Below, one piece after another: positions 35,333 to 43,552 of a stretch of 64,000 bases of DNA. This DNA comes from Anaerolineales bacterium UBA2181 (GTDB taxonomy: Bacteria; Chloroflexota; Anaerolineae; Promineifilales; UBA4811): contig DCVT01000062.1 in NCBI GenBank assembly GCA_002328075.1, positions 62,001 to 126,000 on the forward strand, given 5' to 3'. A program made the translations under genes and the position numbers. Every line of letters begins with the position of its first letter. The first letter of the stretch is position 1. Below the pieces are notes generated by a model. That model saw only the letters and a program-made list of their open reading frames with translations. It searched no databases and was not told the origin of the DNA.

Positions 35333-36256
35333 CTATGTTATAAGGTCGAAGTAGGCGCGCTTCAGACAATCAGTGGCGTCTTCGCCGTTTCCCTTTTGAC
35401 GTAGCATTTCCAGAACGTCATCGTCGCTCAGTATTAGGATTACCTTCGGCGGAGACAGATCCAAGCACCTGCGAGCCTTTCCCGTAGCCTGCGCTGTTGG
35501 CTTGTTTCTGGTGATGACCAAGCCGAAGTGCCTTAGCGGGTGGGTTAGGTAGCCCAGGAGCTGGAGCACCTGCGGGCCGAGCCTCGCCACGTTCTTGAAC
35601 TCGAACAGAATCTGGCCGACTCCGTGCTTGTGCCGCATGTCAGTCCAAAAGGCGTCTGTCGAGCTATTGTAGGCAACGCCATCCCATCGCTCCGCCCCTT
35701 CACGGGCGCTCCGCTGGAACTCGAAATCGGAAAGGTGATCCCTTAGCAGGAAAGGGAGGATTTCGGCCATTAGCTCTTCATAGCGGTGCGCGTCCGTCCG
35801 GCCCGGACGCAGCAGTAGGAGTCGGGCTGCATATCCTTGAGCCTCTAGTTGCAGGCGTGCGCCTCGGAATTCGGTGTCCGGCGGCTCGGAACACACGCCC
35901 CGAATCACAGACAAGAGCTGATCGCGCGTGAAGGTCTTGGGAAGAACCCCATCTGCTCCAGCCCGCCCAGCCTGAGCCAGCAAATCCTCGTATGCAGAAA
36001 CAGCAATCACCGCCAGCTGGGGGTCTGTCCTCTTGAGCTGAGACAGAAGCGCCAGACCGGCCTTCTGGCTTCCATTCCATTTCAGATCCAGCAGGACAAC
36101 ATCCGGATGAAGCTGCTGCACTCGAAAGCGCACTTCCTCGGGAACCAGCGCTTCTCCGACTACCTGGATGTCGTCGGTGGTTTCCAGAATGCGACGCCAA
36201 CCCTCGCGGGCGAGCAAGGTGTCGTCCGCCAGCAGAACGGCAATGAGTTTGGTCAT
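35333..36256 (-). CDS. Response regulator with PD-(D/E)XK nuclease-like output domain
   Basis: A 307-aa protein. Residues 1-125 are a complete receiver: acidic pair D11/D12, phospho-acceptor D57 in VVLLDLKW, S87 in VSAYED, K107 in LPKTF. Instead of a DNA-binding HTH, residues about 140-307 form a predicted restriction-endonuclease-like fold. An early Glu helix (HRYEELMAEILPFLL) is followed by RWDGVAYN (D192), ILFEFKN (E219-x-K221), VLQLLGYL (the Gln-containing helix of RecB-type folds), LVITRNK and VILILSDDDVLEML. The D...ExK set looks intact. The start overlaps the histidine-kinase stop (ATGA, 36256-36253), so the two are coupled. Expected behaviour is a nuclease, or DNA-end-binding, activity gated by phosphorylation. 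The nuclease call is motif-based. Confidence 0.7.
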   Translation of the reverse strand: MTKLIAVLLADDTLLAREGWRRILETTDDIQVVGEALVPEEVRFRVQQLHPDVVLLDLKWNGSQKAGLALLSQLKRTDPQLAVIAVSAYEDLLAQAGRAGADGVLPKTFTRDQLLSVIRGVCSEPPDTEFRGARLQLEAQGYAARLLLLRPGRTDAHRYEELMAEILPFLLRDHLSDFEFQRSAREGAERWDGVAYNSSTDAFWTDMRHKHGVGQILFEFKNVARLGPQVLQLLGYLTHPLRHFGLVITRNKPTAQATGKARRCLDLSPPKVILILSDDDVLEMLRQKGNGEDATDCLKRAYFDLIT

Positions 36257-39200
36257 ATTCCCACCCCCTCAACCGTCGCGTGAACCGTGACTTGGGTGCC
36301 GTGGTCGGGGGTTGACTTGATCTGGAGCTCGGACCCACACTCTCTCGCCAATTGTCTCATCCTGCCGATCCCAAAACCATCCGGAATCGTGGGCGCGATG
36401 CCACTTCCATTGTCTCCTACTTCCAGCAGAACCCCAGCCTGGTGTCGGGTGAGACAGACCCATATCTGGCCGCATGCATGCTCCCTGACACCGCTATGTA
36501 GGATAGCATTTCCGATGGCTGCGCTGGCAATCTTCAGAAATGCATTCTTCACCCGCGGCAACAGGCGAATGACCTGGTCCACTTCAAGCCTGATTGCGCT
36601 TGAATAACCGGTCATATACTTCCAGGTATCGACGATGCGACGAAGCGCCTTCTCAAGATCCTCTTCCTCGAGGTACCGACTATGCACAGCAGTGTGGATA
36701 CTCTTCAGCTCAGTGAGGCCGGTTCGGGCTCTGTGAACCAGCTCCGGCAGCATAGACGCTGCCCGATCGGTGGCCCCTCGCCTCAACCACTCCTGTACAA
36801 CTTCAAGGGGAAGTACCACGCCAGAGTGATACAGATTGATCAATTCGTGAAGGTCGTCCTCAAGCCCTTCGCGCTCCCATCTTTCCGCGGCCTCGTGGTA
36901 GCTTACCTTCTCCATGGCTGACGCCACTTGGTCGGCCAGGAAACGGAGCATCTCTTCATCGTCGCGATCAAAGCCCTGATCTGCCTTGGCTCCGGTTTTG
37001 TTCTCCAGGTGGAGAACGCCCATAATCTTGCCCTCACCTGCCAGCACCGGTACCAAGAGGAGGCTTCTGCACTCATGGCTAGTAAGATAGCTAAAGTGAT
37101 CTTCGTCATGGGCCCATGCCGGGTGCAATTGATGCTCTCCATCGCGGAATCTCAGAGTCTCTCCGGTGGCGGCGACGTACGCCGCGAGCCCGGATCCCGG
37201 AGCATCGTTAATGGGCTTCCGCCGACCGATGTAACGAGTGCCCGCCAGATGACTTGAGTGCGTCAGCTCCAGGAGATCGGCACTGGCGATGTAGAGCGAG
37301 CATCCCTCAGCCCCAACCAGCTCGGAACCGGCGCCTACGGCAATCTCTCCGATGGCCCGGAGGTCGCGGCTTCTGGCCAGTCCTTGGCTCACGGACTGAA
37401 GGAACACTCGGGTGCGTGACTGCTGTTCGGCCAAGCGCTGCAGATCGCGCAACCGCTCGATCGCCCAGGCCGCAGCCATTGCCAAAACGCCGAGAGCGTC
37501 CAGAACATGTGAGGGGGGCTTGTGTCCGCTCACTGGTGCATCGACCGACAACAAGCCAAGAGGCTTGGAGGACTCGGTGCCCAGCAGGGAAAACAGGGCG
37601 TTTCCGGGCCCCCAACCGGGCCCAAAGAGCCGTCGTTCGGCTGCGTAAAAATGCCCTCGCGGGATTTGGCTCCACACCGCGTGCCCCTCCGGGATCCAGT
37701 ACGAGCGCAGGACCTGGAATTCGGGGGCGAGCAAAGGTTTGAGGTCTTGGAAAGGAATCCTGTGCCCGATCAGCTTCTGTGCGTCATGCTCCAAGACCCC
37801 GTCGGCGGAAACGGTGATCAGCTCGTCGGTTGCCGGATCGAGGATGCGCAATCTTGCCAACCTGAAACCCAGCACCCCGCGCGCCACGGCCGTGATCTGC
37901 TTATGGAGGGTTGTCTCGTCGGTGATCGTGCCGAGCTGCAGCGCCGCGGCCAGTATCTGTTTCAGAAGCGTGGCCCGCTCGTTGGCTTCGGCCTCGCGCA
38001 TGTCGCGGGTCAGAGCAAGGCTGGCGCGGTCGCTCAGGAACTCCAGGTTGCGCTTGTCCGCGTCGTCAAAAGCATCCTGCGCCCTGCTGAAAACACTCAG
38101 GATTCCGAGCAAGACACCTGTGTCTTCCCTGTGAATGGGAGCCGTCACGAAGCTTCTGAGCCCCAGCAGGGGGGGCGATCCTGAAAACCACGGATGCTGC
38201 CCCACTTCAAGCACGATCACCGGCCCCGCGGCCTCGGACATATGGTGGGTCAGAACATCGGACAGACGGCGCACGTCTTTCTCCATAGAGTCCGCCTCCG
38301 AAAAAGTGCCCTTGGACAGGGCAAACTGACCCGTCCCTCCGTCGATCCAATGCAAGGCGCACTCCTCGGCGGCGGGAACTGTCCTTTGTGCCATCTCCAC
38401 TAGCCGCCTGCCGATCTCTTCGTCGTTGCCCGCGTGCGCCAGAGCATTGCTGATATCGGTCTTTGCCGCCTCCGCCAGGCGGCCGCGACGGTACGCAAGG
38501 CATGCCTCCACAGCGTAGCCGATAAGGTGGCTTAGAAGTCGTGCCGATATCTGGGTCTGCGCGTCAAAACGATTGGGAGCATCGTGGGTGACGCTCAGCA
38601 CCCCCAGGAGCTTTCCTCCCCAACTGACAATAGGCTCAGCCAGGACGGACTGTGGTGCAACGTCAAAAAAACGCGCGTAGATTGACTGAGTTCCATAGAT
38701 AGCCGTGAAATGAGTGTGCAGGAACGACTCGCTGGCCGTCAGTACCGTGCATTCGGCGGCTGCGGTTTCTATGGACAGGCCTTCCTGCAAGAAAAAGCCC
38801 TGCTGCGCCCAATCCACGAACTCGCGGGTTCTGGGATCGACGACAAGAACCAAAGCCCGGTCACCGCCCGCAACGCGCAGGACGGCCTTGACGATCTGCG
38901 GCAGCAGTTCGTCAAGGTCCAGGGTCTGGCGGAGATCTTGAGCTATCTTGAGCACCGGTTCCAGCAGCAGGGATTTGCGATACGCCCAGCGAAACTGCCA
39001 GGTGATCAACAGCATGATAAAGGCAATGATCGAGACCTGCTGGGGACTGAGGGGTGCCACCGAGCTCAGCCAGACCCCTCCCACGACCAACCCCAGCACA
39101 GCGCCGAGATAGGTAGTGCCTGTCGCCCACAGTTTGTGGAAGTAGTGGATCGAGGCTACGATCGGTATGAGGTAGAAAGGCACCAGGAGCAGCTTGGCAT

Positions 39201-39528
39201 CCCGAGTGATCGCAATCAGCCAGGTGATAATTACCAGGTTGGCGATCACACGGAACCCTCGAAAGGGGACTCCCTCGTACAGCCGGTTCAGGCGGTATCG
39301 GGCCATCTCGAGCAGGACCACATAGAGCAGGTACACACCCTCCCAGACCAATACCTTCCACATCTGGTCAGCCCGCCAGCCAAAGAGGGGAACCAGAGCC
39401 AAAACCACTAGAGGCAACACAATGCCCCACATCCGTACCACGGCTCTGCCCGGCACACGAATCCCTGAATCCACATCGCGCACAAGCCCACCAGTGAATT
39501 GACGCATCCGTGTCGGATTTCCATCCAT
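36253..39528 (-). CDS. Multi-GAF membrane histidine kinase
   Basis: A 1091-aa sensor kinase. About six N-terminal transmembrane helices (from VVRMWGIVLPLVVLALVPLF to VSIIAFIMLLITWQF, residues about 30-180) are followed by four GAF-like domains (roughly 200-345, 370-520, 540-690 and 705-875; several end in GVLSV/GVLHL strands). The kinase core is NarX/DesK-like: DDLHELINLYHSGVV with the putative phospho-His, N-box AAIGNAILHSG, G-box VGDNGSGIAPTIPDGFGIGR, and a short ATPase tail. The start at 39528 is chosen over an upstream TTG because it follows GAAGGG. It overlaps the nuclease-tailed regulator by 4 bp, an obvious cognate pair. The signal sensed is unknown; GAF domains could bind cyclic nucleotides or other small ligands. 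Confidence 0.85.
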   Translation of the reverse strand: MDGNPTRMRQFTGGLVRDVDSGIRVPGRAVVRMWGIVLPLVVLALVPLFGWRADQMWKVLVWEGVYLLYVVLLEMARYRLNRLYEGVPFRGFRVIANLVIITWLIAITRDAKLLLVPFYLIPIVASIHYFHKLWATGTTYLGAVLGLVVGGVWLSSVAPLSPQQVSIIAFIMLLITWQFRWAYRKSLLLEPVLKIAQDLRQTLDLDELLPQIVKAVLRVAGGDRALVLVVDPRTREFVDWAQQGFFLQEGLSIETAAAECTVLTASESFLHTHFTAIYGTQSIYARFFDVAPQSVLAEPIVSWGGKLLGVLSVTHDAPNRFDAQTQISARLLSHLIGYAVEACLAYRRGRLAEAAKTDISNALAHAGNDEEIGRRLVEMAQRTVPAAEECALHWIDGGTGQFALSKGTFSEADSMEKDVRRLSDVLTHHMSEAAGPVIVLEVGQHPWFSGSPPLLGLRSFVTAPIHREDTGVLLGILSVFSRAQDAFDDADKRNLEFLSDRASLALTRDMREAEANERATLLKQILAAALQLGTITDETTLHKQITAVARGVLGFRLARLRILDPATDELITVSADGVLEHDAQKLIGHRIPFQDLKPLLAPEFQVLRSYWIPEGHAVWSQIPRGHFYAAERRLFGPGWGPGNALFSLLGTESSKPLGLLSVDAPVSGHKPPSHVLDALGVLAMAAAWAIERLRDLQRLAEQQSRTRVFLQSVSQGLARSRDLRAIGEIAVGAGSELVGAEGCSLYIASADLLELTHSSHLAGTRYIGRRKPINDAPGSGLAAYVAATGETLRFRDGEHQLHPAWAHDEDHFSYLTSHECRSLLLVPVLAGEGKIMGVLHLENKTGAKADQGFDRDDEEMLRFLADQVASAMEKVSYHEAAERWEREGLEDDLHELINLYHSGVVLPLEVVQEWLRRGATDRAASMLPELVHRARTGLTELKSIHTAVHSRYLEEEDLEKALRRIVDTWKYMTGYSSAIRLEVDQVIRLLPRVKNAFLKIASAAIGNAILHSGVREHACGQIWVCLTRHQAGVLLEVGDNGSGIAPTIPDGFGIGRMRQLARECGSELQIKSTPDHGTQVTVHATVEGVGI

Positions 39529-39642
39529 AATCCAACCCTTCGCCAAGCGCCCAGGTCTATGGACCTGGACGCCTCATCCCGGTGGTGCGCAGGTGTGGCC
39601 AGGGGTCATGATGCCTAGTGCCCACCGCAACTCTATGGGTAC

Positions 39643-39671
39643 AGTATAGCGCAGAGATAGAGCCGTGAAAA
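39643..39671 (-). promoter_or_regulatory. Promoter for the kinase/receiver-nuclease operon
   Basis: On the minus strand: TTTTCA (39671-39666), a 17-bp spacer and TATACT (39648-39643), about 115 bp upstream of the kinase start. The -35 lies in the inner end of the right 47-bp inverted repeat, so the rest of the repeat sits where an activator or repressor would bind. Confidence 0.5.
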
Positions 39672-39710
39672 GAAACAAACGGATTGTCTTTTACGCACCA
39701 AATGAGTGGT
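39664..39710 (-). repeat. Right 47-bp inverted repeat of the two-component segment
   Basis: Reverse complement of 32566-32612 with five mismatches. Outer end GAGTGGT, inner end CGTGAAAAGA. Together the pair bounds 7.1 kb containing both response regulators, the kinase and a dead IS. The IS1182-like element begins only 28 bp to the right. Confidence 0.85.
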
Positions 39711-39738
39711 TTGTCGACCGCGGTCGCTACATTTGGGA

Positions 39739-41592
39739 CTAGGAGACTGCTGAAAAAGCCACTCGTTTTGTCGTGCTGCGGCGAGTCTTTTCATGGCCAA
39801 TAGTGTTCTCAATGACGATAGGATGTTGTTGAGCCGAGGAGACAGAGGTATGCTGGGACGCCGTGATCCGCAACGCAGTTTGTCTGATGCCCACGCCTGG
39901 CCGCATCGGGTGCCAACGGATTCGTTCTACGCCCGCATGGCCGCGGTGAACAATGTGCTGTTCGAGGACGACGATTTGGCGGGGATGTACTGCGACAACA
40001 ACGGGCGGCCCGCCCAGCCTGCCGCCATCCTTGATGAGTGGAATTCTGCTGCTGCAATACTACGACGATGTGAGCGACGACGAAGCAGTCGCCCGCCTGA
40101 ACTTTGACCTGCGGTGGAAAGTGGCTTTGAATCTGCCGTTGGACTTTGTGCCACCCCATTCGTCGTCGTTGAGTGTATTCCGGGGTCGTTTGGTCAAGCA
40201 TGGACGAGAACGATACGCCTTCAACAGGATGATTGAGGTTGGCCGCACGGCGGGTTTCCTGCCCGACAAGATCACGATGTTGATTGACACCATGGCTCAA
40301 CGGGGGGCGGGGGCAGTGCAAGACACCTTCACGCTGATCCGCAAAGGCATCCGGCGGGTATTGAAGGCGGCTGGCTACGCACTCCCAGGGCAGCGGCGCG
40401 GATTGTCGGCTGACTTGGCTGCTTATCTCGATAATGACCGCAAGGCCGACATTGACTGGGCTGACGCGGCGGCGCGGGCAGCGCAATTGAAGGTTTTGGT
40501 GCGGGATGCTGAAGCCACGTTGGATTTGGCAGTTCAGCATGCCGATAATCCGGAGGTGCGGGCGGTGGCATGGCTGCTGACCAAGATCCTGGGCGACGAC
40601 GTGGCGAGCGACGACGCAGGGGACCCACAGATCGGTCACGGCGTGGCAGAGGACCGTATCGTGAGTCTGACCGATCTGGAGATGCGACACGGCCGCAAGA
40701 GCGCCTCGCAACGCTTCAATGGACGCAAGTTGCAGGTGGCCGAAGAATTGAACAGCGAACTGCTGGTGGGGGTCGAGCCGGTACCAGCCAACGTAGGCGA
40801 TGGCCGAGACCTGCTGCCGGTGATTGACCAGGTCGAAGAACAGACAGGCTTGACGGTCGAGCGAGTCATCGGTGACGGCGCGTACGGCACGGGTGACAAT
40901 CGCGCCACATGTGCCGAACGTGGCATTGACTTGGTCTCGCCATTGGCCATCCCGCGCGATGCTGAGGTCGCCAAGACTGCCTTCACAGTTGACGTGCCTG
41001 CCAAAACCGTCTCCTGTCCGCAAGGGCATACGGTGACCACCAGTAGCAAGACGAGAGACAAACAAGGGCGATCGGTCCCGACCTTCACCTTCGACCGAAC
41101 GGTGTGTGCGGCCTGCCCCATGTTCGCGCGGTGTGTTCATAGCAAGACACAAGGTCGTTCGATCACGCTGCATCGGCACGAGGAGTTGCTGCAGGCTGCC
41201 CGTAGGCGTCAGCTGACCGACGAGTTCAAAGTAACCTACAAGCTCCGCTGCGCAGCGGAACGCAAGATTGCTGAGATGACCGAACATGGTGCAAGGCAAT
41301 CCCGGTACATCGGAACGACGTTGAGCCTTCTGCAAGCCCAGTGGACGGGCGCGGGGGTCAATCTCAGGCGGCTGTTCAAGCTTTTCCATGGCGACATGAA
41401 CAGGATGCGTAACGTATTGATGGCAACAGGATGAATCCGAGACCCAAATCGAGTGCAATGAACGCCCCGTCTGCGTGAAGCGAACTCCGCGCGGCACTTG
41501 GCGCGAACATTCGGGGCCGCCTGCGCCGCGTCCTCTCGCCCATGTCGCGGTCAGAACCACGCGCCAAGTGGGGTTTTTCGTTGCACTCCTAG
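39739..41592 (+). mobile_element. IS1182-like insertion sequence
   Basis: The left end GGAGACTGCTGAAAAAGCC (from 39743) and the right end GGGTTTTTCGTTGCACTCC (to 41589) are imperfect inverted repeats. CTAG stands at both outer edges (39739-39742 and 41589-41592), compatible with a duplicated target. The internal transposase has a frameshift. The element sits between the two-component segment and the large defence operon. Confidence 0.65.
39793..41434 (+). pseudogene. IS1182-family transposase with a frameshift
   Basis: The N-terminal frame (39793 onward) reads MLGRRDPQRSLSDAHAWPHR and continues to NNGRPAQPAA. Around 40030-40055 the match moves to the other frame (GILLLQYYDDVSDDEAVARL), which continues as FDLRWKVALNLPLD, HGRKSASQRFNGRKLQVAEE, VIGDGAYGTGDNR, a CPxG...C.ACPMFARC zinc cluster, and GARQSRYIGTTLSLLQAQWT to the end. 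One single-base shift separates the two parts. It is therefore dead, or rescued by frameshifting. Apart from that the DDE-type transposase is full length. Confidence 0.8.
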
Positions 41593-41709
41593 AGGCGGTT
41601 TGTGGTGCGATAGACCCAGCGGTGATAGGTGCCCCAAAAGATGGAGGCGTGTTCGGCACCACAGTGGGGGAAGAAGGACGGGCCTATAGCCTCGGCGGCC
41701 CAGGCGAGG

Positions 41710-42005
41710 CTATGGTCCTGCTGGTAGCTATCGGCCGAACCGCGGAAGAAGCAGACCACTGCCACTGTGCCAACGCCAGCACACCGGGTGGCAGAGAAGA
41801 CCAGGCTGCCACGTTACTGGGATGGTCGGATTATGGCTGGTGTTGGGACCACCGTCAAGCCCGGCCGACTAGCCAGGTCCTCGACCGTGACCGCGTGCCT
41901 GGAAAAGGGATCAACGAGAGTGGCCCGAAGAAGATTATGCTAGATGGCCAACCTGTCGAGGGTCACACAAAGTGGCCGGGAAATCGCCGATTTTGATCAG
42001 ACAAA
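41710..42005 (+). repeat. Dispersed repeat copy 1B (IS-end relic)
   Basis: The partner of 26391-26700. It ends in CACAAAGTGGCCGGGAAATC, then GCCGATTTTGATCAG. The short ORF across it (41475-41996) is not a credible gene. It lies just upstream of the defence-operon promoter, so an IS once inserted at that edge. Confidence 0.5.
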
Positions 42006-42101
42006 ATGACCGATGACAGCATTGACGCCAACTGCCTACTTTGATTAGGTTTATCGATACTCACGCACCTGCGCACGGGCAGTGTGCAGTGACTAGTATA
42101 G

Positions 42102-42130
42102 TTGACACCAGGTGAGAATTGACATAGAAT
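42102..42130 (+). promoter_or_regulatory. Strong promoter of the large defence operon
   Basis: Consensus TTGACA (42102-42107), a 17-bp spacer and TAGAAT (42125-42130), 38 bp before the XRE start. A second TTGACA (42119-42124) inside the spacer makes a 17-bp-spaced direct repeat, which may serve as an operator for the XRE protein encoded just downstream. Confidence 0.8.
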
Positions 42131-42167
42131 CCCTGAGGGGTCGCATTCCACCGGAAAGGAGACATCC

Positions 42168-42560
42168 ATGGATCCCCAAGGACTGGGGCGTCGGGTTTCA
42201 CAGCGGCGAATAGAGCTTGGTTTAAGTCAAGGGGGGCTGGCCGAGAAAGCAGGGATTTCCCGCAACTATGTCTCGCTGATTGAGAGAAGTGAGGCACGCA
42301 ATGTGTCGATGAAAGTAGTGGGACGGCTTGCCATTGCCCTCGACACAACACCAAGTGACCTGATGGGTCAGCCAGACGAGTATGATGTCCTGATCCCGAC
42401 GGCATTGCGCGAATTTGGACTGGAGAGGAGGTTGAACTTCGAGACTGTCGATCGACTGGCGCGCATACCTCGACGCGGGCAGGAACCCAAGTCGGCAAGA
42501 CAGTGGCAGGCTCTGTACGAATCCGTCCGAGCCTTCCTCGAGGATCCGACCGATCAGTAA
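42168..42560 (+). CDS. XRE-family regulator of the defence operon
   Basis: A 130-aa protein. Residues 5-65 are a canonical HTH_XRE (LGRRVSQRRIELGLSQGGLA, EKAGISRNYVSLIERSEARN, VSMKVVGRLAIALDTTPSDL). The C-terminal half (YDVLIPTALREFGLERRLNF...) is a short helical domain seen in restriction-system controllers. The start follows GGAAAGGAG. It is the first gene after the strong promoter and, by analogy with restriction-modification C proteins, may set expression of the methylases and nucleases behind it. Confidence 0.88.
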   Translation: MDPQGLGRRVSQRRIELGLSQGGLAEKAGISRNYVSLIERSEARNVSMKVVGRLAIALDTTPSDLMGQPDEYDVLIPTALREFGLERRLNFETVDRLARIPRRGQEPKSARQWQALYESVRAFLEDPTDQ

Positions 42561-42624
42561 AGCGAAGGAACGTGATCCTGATCCCGGACATGATACAACT
42601 CCGCAAGAAACCAAGGGTGAAATT

Positions 42625-43551
42625 GTGGCGCACGGAAAACCGCTGCTGAGTCCATTGCGCTATCCTGGCTCCAAACGCCGGCTTGTAGGCTACATCAAGC
42701 AGGCTTTGGAGATCAACGGGCTGCGGCCGGCTCTCTACGTTGAGCCCTTTGTCGGTGGAGCAAGTGTGGCGCTGCAGTTGATGCAAGAAGGGTTGGTTGG
42801 CCAGGTCATTTTGGCGGACATTGACCCCTGGATCGCCAGTTTTTGGCAGACAGTCTTTTTTGATACCGATTGGCTTGTTGAGCAGATTTGGACAGTCAAG
42901 GTTACCCTGGATAAATGGCACGAGTTCAAGCAGTCGAATCCGACAACAAGACGCGACCAAGCGCTCACCTGTTTCTTTCTCAACCGCACCAATTTCTCGG
43001 GAATTCTGCAGGCCAAGGTCGGCCCCTTGGGCGGTAGAATTCAACAATCAGATTACAAGATCGACTGCAGGTTCATGCGGGATACGTTGACCAAACGCAT
43101 TGAACAGGCCGCAACTCACAAAGAAAAGGTAGCGGCGGTGTGGTGCTGTTCGTGGAAAGAGGCCATTGCTGGCGTTCGCGAACGCCAGGGCCAGGTTGCT
43201 TTACCAACGGATGGTACCTTTTTCTATTTTGATCCACCCTTTTTTGAAGAGGCTGAGGCCTTGTATCGCTATTATTTTGGATCCAAAGATCATCGGGCGT
43301 TGCGCGACCACCTCTTGGATCTAGAGGAAAAGTGGATTCTGAGTTACGACTCGGCACAGCAGGTCGAAGCGCTTTACGGCAAGGCACTCAGACAGCGCAC
43401 CAACGGAACCCAGAAACACGACGTCGAACTATATTACAGTCTTGCCATCATGTCTGAAGAGAGAAGGAAGGGCAAGGAGGTCATTATCTCCAACCTGAAG
43501 CAGTTGCCCGTTCCAGAGGTGAACACCCAGAAAAAGCGAGCGAGGAGATAG
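42625..43551 (+). CDS. Dam-type DNA adenine methylase (D12 class)
   Basis: A 308-aa alpha-class N6-adenine methyltransferase. The N-terminal LRYPGSKRRLVGYI (X motif) leads to SAM-binding VEPFVGGASVALQL, then LADIDPWIASFW, LTCFFLNRTNFSGI and catalytic FYFDPPFFEEAEALY (DPPF, near residue 210), with VIISNLKQLP at the end. GTG start with AAGGGTG upstream. The stop is 1 bp before the HerA gene. It is separate from the type III Mod in the same operon, so the cluster carries two distinct adenine methylases. Its likely role is marking self DNA for the HerA/NurA module. Confidence 0.88.
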   Translation: MAHGKPLLSPLRYPGSKRRLVGYIKQALEINGLRPALYVEPFVGGASVALQLMQEGLVGQVILADIDPWIASFWQTVFFDTDWLVEQIWTVKVTLDKWHEFKQSNPTTRRDQALTCFFLNRTNFSGILQAKVGPLGGRIQQSDYKIDCRFMRDTLTKRIEQAATHKEKVAAVWCCSWKEAIAGVRERQGQVALPTDGTFFYFDPPFFEEAEALYRYYFGSKDHRALRDHLLDLEEKWILSYDSAQQVEALYGKALRQRTNGTQKHDVELYYSLAIMSEERRKGKEVIISNLKQLPVPEVNTQKKRARR

Positions 43552-43552
43552 G

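Noticed and set aside
39809..41662. 617-aa minus-strand ORF across the insertion sequence
   Set aside because: It is a shadow of the transposase; motifs are on the plus strand.
41475..41996. 173-aa ORF between the insertion sequence and the defence operon
   Set aside because: It runs through the right IS end and the diverged repeat shared with 26391-26700, with no domain or ribosome site.
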